From positions 1 through 43,969 of the forward strand of contig CAZEXL010000013.1 in the NCBI GenBank assembly GCA_964516925.1: a stretch of DNA of 43,969 nucleotides, written 5' to 3'. Source of the stretch: CAG-552 sp964516925. GTDB lineage: Bacteria; Bacillota; Clostridia; Christensenellales; Pumilibacteraceae. Numbering within the stretch: the stretch's first letter is position 1; each line of letters opens with the position of its first letter. Both the position numbers and the translations under genes were made by a program. The notes under the pieces were generated by a model that had not been told where the DNA came from, searched no databases, and saw only the letters and a list, made by a program, of their open reading frames with translations. Positions 33,038-40,548 of this stretch are shown piece by piece.

Positions 33038-34726
33038 TTAATTAAAGTCAATTACGCTTTTGGGTGACACGTAAATTGTTTTTTGATTCGTGTAATTTAC
33101 GCGACCGGGCCCGCCGCCGGGTAAAGGTTTTACGAATTTCGCAAACGTATAATCTACAGCAACTTTATCCGCCATTTTATTTTTTGAATAAAATGCCGCA
33201 AGCTGAGCGCCGCAAATAATTATTTCTTCCGGTATTATTTTTTGCTCGCTACGAATTATAACGTGTGATCCGTGCGCGTCTAAAACATGCAACCATATAT
33301 CGTTGGCTGCCGCACTTTTATATAATCGTTCATTTTGAATATTGTTTTTACCGATTTCTATTTTATACCCATCCAGCACAAGAGTGATGCACGACGACAT
33401 CTCTTTCTTTCTGTTTTTAATTTCTTTGTTTTGAAGCAGTTTTAATTGATACAGTTCGGTTTCGATATCTTTTAATTCGGATTTTGAAGAGCATAAATCA
33501 AATGAACACAACGCATTCCCATATTTTGTCAGCAGCTGTTCGCTTTCATTAATTTGCAATTCCAATGCCATAAGGGTATTTTTCTTTTTTGCATATTTTT
33601 TATAATACGCTTGAGCGTTTTCTGCGGCGGATTTGTTTTTATCCAGAGATATTTTGACCGCGTTGTTGGAATAGTAATCAAAAACTTCTATAGCCGATTC
33701 TCCCTTTTTGATTTTATAAATATTTGCCGTTATCAATTCTCCTTTAATTCGATCGCTTTCAAAATCCATACATTCCGATTTTTTTATAATAAAATCCTCA
33801 AGTTTTTTCTTTGTACGTTTTTCCGCGTTTTTAACAATCGTATATAGCCTTTTAATTTGTAAATTTAAGTTAACGTCGTCACTTTTGCCTTTATAGAATA
33901 AGTCCATGCATTCGCTTAAAGTCGGGTAATATTCGATTTCTCCTAAAACTGAACAAAAAGGCGATGTATAATAATCTGAATACACTCCGTTATTTTTAAT
34001 TAAACAAGGTCTAAAATCACAATATATATCGTTTATTTCTTTAAAAACTTTTTTCGCTTCGTCTTTGCCGTTAATTTTTCTTATGCAACCAATTGCCCGC
34101 ATAACACATTCCGTGATTGTAGACGGAGCCATTCCGCACATAACTGAAAGTATATATTTATCCGGACGATCGCCACCGAATTCTGCAATTAAATCAATCA
34201 ATTTTTCATCCGACGGTTTTAATTTTTCTTGCGGAGGTATTGGGGTATATTTTAATCCAGGCAAAACCAAACGTTTTTGCGTTACATCCGGAGTAACGTG
34301 GCGTATCGCTTCGGAAATTACGTCATTTTCATTAAGCAATATAATATTAGAGTAGGTCCCGGTTACCTCAACAATGATTTTTCGTTTTAAAATTTCAAAC
34401 TCATTTTTAGAAAGTATTTCTATGGTTATTACTCTTTCGTATTGTTGCGCTGTTATCGACGTGATCGTTCCGTTTCCGATATTTTTTCGTAAATGCATCA
34501 AAAATGTAGGAGCGGTCAGCGGATTTTCTTTTTGAATATTCGTTAAATGAATGCGCGAATTGGTTGCTGCAACCGAAATTAACAACACCGCAGATTCTTT
34601 ACCTTTGTGACATTTTAAAGTAATCTCGGTCGGAGTAGGCATGTATATCTTTTCTATTCGACTACCGGACAGTTTTTCGTCAAGTTCTTTTGCAATAAAT
34701 GAATATGTTAAGGCATCCTTTGGCAT
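33038..34726 (-). CDS. rqcH: Ribosome quality control protein RqcH (NFACT family)
   Basis: RqcH/Rqc2 binds stalled 50S subunits carrying peptidyl-tRNA and adds C-terminal alanine tails that mark the chain for proteolysis. 562 residues. The NFACT-N domain is at the N terminus (about 1-260; IHLTNIQKENPLTAP, FLMHLRKNI). A helix-hairpin-helix and long coiled coil (about 270-430) follow, then NFACT-R with DIWLHVLDAHGSHVII. It was formerly annotated as fibronectin-binding protein. The minus-strand ATG has only a weak upstream GAG. In alanine-tailing Bacillota the tagged chains are degraded by ClpXP, whose genes are just downstream of tig here. Confidence 0.94.
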   Translation of the reverse strand: MPKDALTYSFIAKELDEKLSGSRIEKIYMPTPTEITLKCHKGKESAVLLISVAATNSRIHLTNIQKENPLTAPTFLMHLRKNIGNGTITSITAQQYERVITIEILSKNEFEILKRKIIVEVTGTYSNIILLNENDVISEAIRHVTPDVTQKRLVLPGLKYTPIPPQEKLKPSDEKLIDLIAEFGGDRPDKYILSVMCGMAPSTITECVMRAIGCIRKINGKDEAKKVFKEINDIYCDFRPCLIKNNGVYSDYYTSPFCSVLGEIEYYPTLSECMDLFYKGKSDDVNLNLQIKRLYTIVKNAEKRTKKKLEDFIIKKSECMDFESDRIKGELITANIYKIKKGESAIEVFDYYSNNAVKISLDKNKSAAENAQAYYKKYAKKKNTLMALELQINESEQLLTKYGNALCSFDLCSSKSELKDIETELYQLKLLQNKEIKNRKKEMSSCITLVLDGYKIEIGKNNIQNERLYKSAAANDIWLHVLDAHGSHVIIRSEQKIIPEEIIICGAQLAAFYSKNKMADKVAVDYTFAKFVKPLPGGGPGRVNYTNQKTIYVSPKSVIDFN

Positions 34727-34760
34727 ATTAACTCACTTTTTAACATAAATTTTATAATTT

Positions 34761-34789
34761 ATTATATTCCAAAACGATATTTAAGTCAA
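34761..34789 (-). promoter_or_regulatory. rqcH promoter
   Basis: On the minus strand, TTGACT (34784-34789), a 17-bp spacer, then TATAAT (34761-34766). Its -35 box is six bases from the -35 box of the divergent tig promoter. Confidence 0.82.
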
Positions 34790-34795
34790 TAAAAT

Positions 34796-34825
34796 TTGAC
34801 AAACTATTTTAATTTGTGGTATTAT
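34796..34825 (+). promoter_or_regulatory. tig promoter
   Basis: TTGACA at 34796-34801, an 18-bp spacer, then TATTAT at 34820-34825, 37 bp before tig. Confidence 0.78.
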
Positions 34826-34862
34826 ATTCCTTGCGAAAGAAATAGAAGCAAAGGAGTAATTT

Positions 34863-36278
34863 ATGAATTACCAATTAGAAAAAGCCGAAGGCAAAGTTAA
34901 GTTTACATTTTCGGTTTCCCCTGAAGAATGGGAAGCTGAGATTAACAACGTTTTTAATAAATCGAAAAGCCGATTTAACGTTCCCGGATTTCGTAAGGGC
35001 CACGCTCCGAGAAAAATGGTTGAGAATTTTTACGGACAAGGCGTGTTTTTTGATGACGCTATAAACAACTGCATCAAAAACGGTTATACAAAGGCTCTTG
35101 ATGAAAATCCTGATATTTATCCCGTAGACGAACCTCAAGCCGACATTGCAAAATTTAACGATAAAGAAAAAGTTTTCACTCTTGAAGTGACGGTTAAACC
35201 TGAAGTAAAGCTTGGCGCCTATACAGGTATTAATTTAGATAAAGTTGAGTATACTGTTAAGCAGGACGATGTAAAAGCCGCAATCGAACGCGACAAAAAA
35301 GCACACGTTCGCAAACTCGAGATTAAAGACAGAGCAGTTCAAAACGGCGATAAGCTTAACATTGACTATAGCGGTTCTGTTGACGGAGTTAAATTTGAAG
35401 GCGGTACCGCAGAAAAACAGGAGCTTACTATCGGAAGCAAGATGTTTATTCCGGGTTTTGAAGAACAACTTATCGGAATGAATATCGGCGAAACGAAAGA
35501 TATTTCGGTTAAGTTCCCTGAAGATTATCATGCAAAAAATCTTGCAGGTAAGGACGCAATTTTTACCGTTACGGTTAATTCCGGCGTTGTAGAAGAAATT
35601 CCGCAAGAAAACGACGATTTCGCTCAAGAAATGGGTCCGTACGAAACTTTTGCAGAATACAAAAAAGACGTTGAAAAGAAGCTTAAAGAAGATAACAAGC
35701 GTAAAGCCGATCTTGCCGATGAAAATAACATCATCGAAGCCGTTGTTAAGAATGCCGAATTTACCGTTCCTGACTGTATGGTAGAAACTCAGCTTAACTA
35801 CGAACTCGACGATCTCAGATATCGACTCTCTGCAAGCGGACTTAAGCTAGAAGATTACTTTAAGTATATCGGTTCAAGCGAAAAAGATTTTAAAGAAGAA
35901 CGTAAAAATGATGCTCTTACCACCGTAAGAACCAGACTGGTAATTGAGGCGCTCGTAAAACAGCTTGTCGATGACAAAAAAATCGAAGTTACGGATAAAG
36001 AAGTTGACGATAAACTTGAAGAATATGCAAAAGGTGGCAAAATAACTGCCGAACAACTTAAAAAATCGGGACAAGAAAATTATTTCAGAAACGATCTTCT
36101 TATGACAAAAGCTATTGCTTTCTTGAAAGAAAATAATACTTTCACCAAAAAGACAAAAGCTAAAAAGTCTGAAGTTAAAGAAGACGTTGCGAATGGGCTG
36201 ATCGAAGTTGGTTTCGAATCTGCCGAAAAACCGACAAAAAAGAGTTGCAAAAAATCCACCAAAAAGGCAACTGAATAG
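34863..36278 (+). CDS. tig: Trigger factor
   Basis: Ribosome-bound chaperone and prolyl isomerase that meets nascent chains at the exit tunnel. The ribosome-binding signature FRKGHAPRKMVE lies in the N-terminal domain. The FKBP-type PPIase domain (about 155-245) starts AVQNGDKLNIDYSGSVDGV. The helical C-terminal chaperone domain follows. The protein has 471 residues, about 40 more than usual, because of a lysine-rich tail (from about residue 428, ending KKSCKKSTKKATE). The ATG follows AAGGAG. tig-clpP-clpX is a widespread order. Confidence 0.96.
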   Translation: MNYQLEKAEGKVKFTFSVSPEEWEAEINNVFNKSKSRFNVPGFRKGHAPRKMVENFYGQGVFFDDAINNCIKNGYTKALDENPDIYPVDEPQADIAKFNDKEKVFTLEVTVKPEVKLGAYTGINLDKVEYTVKQDDVKAAIERDKKAHVRKLEIKDRAVQNGDKLNIDYSGSVDGVKFEGGTAEKQELTIGSKMFIPGFEEQLIGMNIGETKDISVKFPEDYHAKNLAGKDAIFTVTVNSGVVEEIPQENDDFAQEMGPYETFAEYKKDVEKKLKEDNKRKADLADENNIIEAVVKNAEFTVPDCMVETQLNYELDDLRYRLSASGLKLEDYFKYIGSSEKDFKEERKNDALTTVRTRLVIEALVKQLVDDKKIEVTDKEVDDKLEEYAKGGKITAEQLKKSGQENYFRNDLLMTKAIAFLKENNTFTKKTKAKKSEVKEDVANGLIEVGFESAEKPTKKSCKKSTKKATE

Positions 36279-36301
36279 TTTTACGTTTTAATTAATTATA
36301 A

Positions 36302-36335
36302 TTCTACGGCAACGGCGTTTGCTTTTGCCGTAGAA
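36302..36335 (+). other. Perfect inverted repeat between tig and clpP
   Basis: TTCTACGGCAA (36302-36312) pairs perfectly with 36325-36335 across a 12-nt loop. No T run follows, so it is not an ordinary terminator. It may be an attenuator, a processing site or an mRNA stabiliser between the two genes. Confidence 0.6.
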
Positions 36336-36362
36336 AATATAAATGCAGGAGGAATTTTAACT

Positions 36363-36956
36363 ATGATCAACAATCAATTAGTACCTATGGTTGTAGAACA
36401 ACTTGATAGAGGTGAAAGATCGTACGATATTTATTCTAGACTACTAGAAGACCGAATTGTATTTTTGTCCGGTGAAATTAACGACACAACGGCTAATATC
36501 GTTATAGCGCAGTTAATTTATCTTGAAAGCAAAGATGCCGATAAGGATATCTGCTTGTATATTAATAGTCCCGGCGGAAGTGTAACTGCAGGTATGGGAA
36601 TATACGATACGATGAATTATATAAAATGCGACGTAAGCACCGTATGCGTGGGAATGGCTGCGTCCATGGGCGCATTTTTACTTTCTTCCGGAGCAAAAGG
36701 AAAACGCTATGCATTAAGAAACAGCGAGGTTATGATTCATCAGCCCTTAGGCGGTGCGCAAGGGCAAGCAAGCGATATTGAAATCGTTGCAAAGCATATC
36801 GTGCGCACAAAGGAAAAAATGATAAAAATTCTTTCTGAAAACAGCGGTCAACCTATTGAAAAAGTAGAACGCGACGTTGATAGAGATAATTATATGAGTG
36901 CCGAAGAAGCCTTGAACTACGGTCTTATCGATGCAATATATGACAAAAGGGCGTAG
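36363..36956 (+). CDS. clpP: ATP-dependent Clp protease proteolytic subunit
   Basis: Serine protease that forms the tetradecameric chamber of ClpXP. 197 residues, family length. The catalytic triad is visible: S101 in GMAASMGAF, H126 in SEVMIHQPLGG, and D175 in DRDNYMSAEEA. The NSPGGSVTAGMGIYD motif forms the oxyanion region. The ATG follows AGGAGG (36356-36361 region). clpX follows after 11 bases. Confidence 0.97.
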   Translation: MINNQLVPMVVEQLDRGERSYDIYSRLLEDRIVFLSGEINDTTANIVIAQLIYLESKDADKDICLYINSPGGSVTAGMGIYDTMNYIKCDVSTVCVGMAASMGAFLLSSGAKGKRYALRNSEVMIHQPLGGAQGQASDIEIVAKHIVRTKEKMIKILSENSGQPIEKVERDVDRDNYMSAEEALNYGLIDAIYDKRA

Positions 36957-36967
36957 GGAGGAAAATT

Positions 36968-38194
36968 TTGAGTTATAATTTTGAACCAAAATGTTCTTTT
37001 TGCGGTAGACCGGAATCATTGGTAGACTTGATACACGGTCCAAACGACGTTTATATTTGCAGAGATTGCACCGATATATGCAAAAATGAATTTTCAAATA
37101 AAGGGAATGATTTTGAAGATTCTCTCAATCTTTTAAAACCCGCCGAGATTAAAGCGCGCCTTGATGAATATATAGTAGGTCAAAACGAGGCAAAAAAAGT
37201 TCTTTCGGTCGCTGTTTACAATCATTATAAACGAGTCAATTATAATCTGGTACAGTCACATACGACTGAAGACGATATTGAATTAAAGAAAACAAATATA
37301 CTTATGCTTGGTCCTACGGGGAGCGGCAAAACTTTGCTTGCTCAAACTTTATCTCGCATACTTAATGTTCCGTTTGCCGTAGCCGATGCAACAACGTTAA
37401 CCGAAGCAGGATATGTCGGAGAAGACGTTGAAAATATTTTGCTTAAGCTTATTCAAAATGCAGATTATGATATTAAACGCGCAGAGCAAGGTATAATCTA
37501 TATTGATGAAATCGATAAAATTGCTCGCAAAAGCGAAAACGTAAGTATAACTCGCGACGTGTCCGGAGAGGGCGTTCAACAAGCTCTTCTTAAAATAATT
37601 GAAAGTACCACTGCAAACGTGCCTCCGCAAGGTGGTCGCAAGCATCCGCAACAAGAATTTATACAAATTAACACGTCAAACATTCTGTTTATTTTTGGTG
37701 GCGCTTTTGTAGGACTTGATAAAATTATTGAAAAGCGAACTCAAAAGAAATCTTTAGGCTTTGGATCTCAACTTACGGAACCGATAAAATTAACCAACGA
37801 TCTTATTCAACCGACCGATCTTATAAAGTACGGTTTAATTCCTGAATTCGTGGGAAGAATTCCTGTTACGGTAAGCCTAAATCCTTTGGAAAAATCAGAT
37901 CTTGTTCGAATTTTATGTGAACCTAAGGATGCACTTATAAAGCAATATAAAAAATTGATGGAAATGGACAATATAGAACTTTCGTTTGAAGACGGATGTT
38001 TGGAAGCAATTGCCGACAAAGCCATTGCGCTAAAGACAGGCGCGCGCGGCTTACGTTCAATTATAGAGCATTGTATGACAGACATAATGTACAACGCACC
38101 GTCCGATGGTAACGTGGACAAAATAATCGTAACTAAAGATTGCATCTTAAACTCAGCTCCACCAAAGACGATAATTAAAAAACAAGCCGTATAA
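36968..38194 (+). CDS. clpX: ATP-dependent Clp protease ATP-binding subunit ClpX
   Basis: AAA+ unfoldase that feeds substrates to ClpP. The N-terminal zinc-binding domain has C9, C12, C31 and C34. Walker A is GPTGSGKT and Walker B is IIYIDEID. The IGF-type ClpP-binding loop reads LGFGS here, and RALSS-like sensor 2 is GARGLRSI. 408 residues. TTG at 36968 follows GGGAGG directly after clpP. The pore loop GYVGED is intact. Confidence 0.97.
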   Translation: MSYNFEPKCSFCGRPESLVDLIHGPNDVYICRDCTDICKNEFSNKGNDFEDSLNLLKPAEIKARLDEYIVGQNEAKKVLSVAVYNHYKRVNYNLVQSHTTEDDIELKKTNILMLGPTGSGKTLLAQTLSRILNVPFAVADATTLTEAGYVGEDVENILLKLIQNADYDIKRAEQGIIYIDEIDKIARKSENVSITRDVSGEGVQQALLKIIESTTANVPPQGGRKHPQQEFIQINTSNILFIFGGAFVGLDKIIEKRTQKKSLGFGSQLTEPIKLTNDLIQPTDLIKYGLIPEFVGRIPVTVSLNPLEKSDLVRILCEPKDALIKQYKKLMEMDNIELSFEDGCLEAIADKAIALKTGARGLRSIIEHCMTDIMYNAPSDGNVDKIIVTKDCILNSAPPKTIIKKQAV

Positions 38195-38199
38195 ATATT

Positions 38200-38230
38200 A
38201 ATACCAAGGTTTTTCCTTGGTATTTTTTAT
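38200..38230 (+). terminator. Rho-independent terminator of tig-clpP-clpX
   Basis: A perfect 10-bp stem (38200-38209 with 38215-38224, core ACCAAGG), a T5 loop and a T run, just after the clpX stop. Confidence 0.93.
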
Positions 38231-38243
38231 ATAAATAAATATT

Positions 38244-38272
38244 GACATTATTTCGTAATTACGCTATAATAA
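38244..38272 (+). promoter_or_regulatory. Promoter of the RyR-like membrane protein gene
   Basis: TTGACA near 38244, followed after about 17 bp by TATAAT near 38267, a little over 20 bp before the start codon. The consensus boxes are clear; the coordinates may be off by a base or two. Confidence 0.75.
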
Positions 38273-38295
38273 TTAAAATTCTTATGAGGTAAATT

Positions 38296-40488
38296 ATGGC
38301 ACTTTATAATACTATTTCTATTTTATGCCTATCCTTAATGGTCGCAAGCGCCGTTTTAGTAGTCTATAATCTTATTACAAAACCACGGGCAAATAAAATT
38401 TTATATATTCGCGACTTTAAAAAGGGCAAAAGCGTATTGGTGTATATTTACGCAATTCCATTATTGTGGATCGGTTTAATTTACGACGGACAAAATATAT
38501 TTAACGCCTTTATTAATTCTATTGCCGAAATAGGAAATTTAATATTGCTTCGTTACGATATAAGCTCGGTTGAGCTTCTTATGAGCCAAAATTTGCTTTA
38601 TTCGATATCTATTTACGTCTGCTATTTTCTTGCCGCATTAAATATCGGATTATTTATTATTTCTTTAGCGAACCAACATTTATGGAATTACTTCAAAAAC
38701 GTCAACTTAAGGACGACTAAAAAAGAAAAGTTGATTTTATTTGGAAATAATGCGAACAATTATTCTATATACAAAAGTGAACTATCGCGAAATAAAACGA
38801 TAGCAGACAAATTTTCAAATTCCGATACGTTTGATTTGTATTTAAAAAATATAACTTATACTAGAGTTATGTTATGGCAAAATTATATAAAAAGAATCAT
38901 TTTTGAATGCACGACTAAAAACAAAAAAATTGTATCTGTAATAAACACCACAAACGAAAATTTAAACATCGAATTATGCAGATATTTTACAGACGAATTA
39001 AAAAAGCTAAGCGTCAAAGAACAAACTTTGTGTTTTAAACATCTTTCTATTTATGTATTCGGAAATCCTGAGTTTTCTACTATATACGAAAATCTCGAAA
39101 ATAACGGGCTAGGATGTATTACGTATATAAACAAATATCAAAGACTAGCAATAGATTTTATAAACAATTATCCGTTAACAAAATTTATGAACAAAACACA
39201 AGTCGATTATTCGTCTGCTTTAATAAAAAACGACATTAATATAAATGTCGTCTTCGTAGGATTCGGAAACACTAATCAACAAGTGTTTTTAACTTCGGTA
39301 GCAAACAACCAATTTATTACAAATGACGCAAACGGCGAAATCGTAATAAAAAAAGTTAACTATCATATTTTTGATAAAAAATCCTCCGAAAGCAATAAAA
39401 ACTTAAATCATTCGTATTATAGATACAAAAATGAATTTTCGTGCGTAAATACAGACGATTATTTACCGCTTCCAGAATATCCCGCAAAAGAATTCTTCCA
39501 TAAATTAGATATTAATGATTTTAATTTTTACGCTGAAATTAAAAATATAATATCAAAATCAAAAAATGACGTTAATTGCATACTTATTTCTTACGGTTCC
39601 GATTTAGAAAATATAGATATGGCGCAAAAAATTTCCACAAAAGCCATCGAATGGAACATAGACAATCTTCAAATATTTGCAAAAATACGTGGAAATTTTG
39701 AAGATAAACAGATTTTTAAGGAAAATAACATTATTCCGTTATACGAAAAAGATATAGTTTACAATATTGATAACATTGTAGGCAACGGAATATATAAAAT
39801 GGCAAAACTTCGTGACGAATTATATTCGCTTGAACGCGCTCTGTCTGCACCTTCAGAAAAAACCGCCTTAAACGAACTTATTGAAATAACCAAAAATCAG
39901 GCAGAGCTAAATTGGCATCTTAAAAAATCTCAACTCGAGCGCGAGTCTAGTATTTATTGCTGCTTAAGCCTGCGCGAAAAATTGAACCTTATAGGCTTGA
40001 ATTATTGCGCTGAAGCGCAAAACGAAACTATCAAAGCGCTTACCGAAGACGAATTTATAAGCATTTATGCTGCAAATGATAAGCCAAACGTTTCTTATTA
40101 TTCTAAAAGAATTAATGGCAAAGCTATAGTGCATTACAGCTTGATATATAAAGATTCTCTTAGAAAAAATCTGGCAATTCTCGAACATTATCGCTGGAAT
40201 TCGTTTATGCTAAGCAAAGGTATGATACCGTCGTCTAAAGAGCAGATTTTGCATGAAAAAACGCACGATCCCGACGCCAAAGCAACTAACGGAAAAAACT
40301 ATCGTTTACGCCGCCACGGCAATTTAACGACTTTTAACGGGCTCGTATCGTTTCGTGAAATGATTGCTAAACGTGACAATGTCTCGGAAGAAACGGTAGA
40401 CGTTATCAAGTATGACTATCAAATTCTAGACGACGCATACTGGCTATTAAAACAATCGGGCCAAAAAATATACAAAATTGATTGTTAA
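38296..40488 (+). CDS. Membrane-anchored protein with Rossmann-like segments and a C-terminal RyR-like domain
   Basis: 730 residues. Three predicted membrane helices lie at about 5-27, 46-66 and 103-126. Three stretches look like nucleotide-binding strand-loop-helix units: LILFGNNANNYSIY near 146, VVFVGFGNTNQQVF near 320, and CILISYGSD near 440. The C-terminal 130 residues resemble the bacterial RyR domain: EHYRWN at 630-635, then KTHDPD, RRHGNLTTFNGL, and DYQILDDAYWLL at the end. RyR domains in bacteria are often fused to TrkA-N-type Rossmann domains and have been proposed to sense nucleotide-derived ligands; here the function is unknown. The ATG follows TGAGGT. It has its own promoter and terminator and no defence or channel gene beside it. 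The RyR call rests on motif resemblance only. Confidence 0.75.
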   Translation: MALYNTISILCLSLMVASAVLVVYNLITKPRANKILYIRDFKKGKSVLVYIYAIPLLWIGLIYDGQNIFNAFINSIAEIGNLILLRYDISSVELLMSQNLLYSISIYVCYFLAALNIGLFIISLANQHLWNYFKNVNLRTTKKEKLILFGNNANNYSIYKSELSRNKTIADKFSNSDTFDLYLKNITYTRVMLWQNYIKRIIFECTTKNKKIVSVINTTNENLNIELCRYFTDELKKLSVKEQTLCFKHLSIYVFGNPEFSTIYENLENNGLGCITYINKYQRLAIDFINNYPLTKFMNKTQVDYSSALIKNDININVVFVGFGNTNQQVFLTSVANNQFITNDANGEIVIKKVNYHIFDKKSSESNKNLNHSYYRYKNEFSCVNTDDYLPLPEYPAKEFFHKLDINDFNFYAEIKNIISKSKNDVNCILISYGSDLENIDMAQKISTKAIEWNIDNLQIFAKIRGNFEDKQIFKENNIIPLYEKDIVYNIDNIVGNGIYKMAKLRDELYSLERALSAPSEKTALNELIEITKNQAELNWHLKKSQLERESSIYCCLSLREKLNLIGLNYCAEAQNETIKALTEDEFISIYAANDKPNVSYYSKRINGKAIVHYSLIYKDSLRKNLAILEHYRWNSFMLSKGMIPSSKEQILHEKTHDPDAKATNGKNYRLRRHGNLTTFNGLVSFREMIAKRDNVSEETVDVIKYDYQILDDAYWLLKQSGQKIYKIDC

Positions 40489-40506
40489 CGGATACCTTTA
40501 AAACAA

Positions 40507-40546
40507 AAAAACAGATCAATCTCAGAAATAAAATTGATCTGTTTTT
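40507..40546. terminator. Bidirectional terminator between the RyR-like gene and padR
   Basis: A perfect 14-bp stem (40507-40520 with 40533-40546, core ACAGATCAAT) with a 12-nt loop, A-rich on the left and T-rich on the right, between two convergent genes. Confidence 0.9.
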
Positions 40547-40548
40547 AT

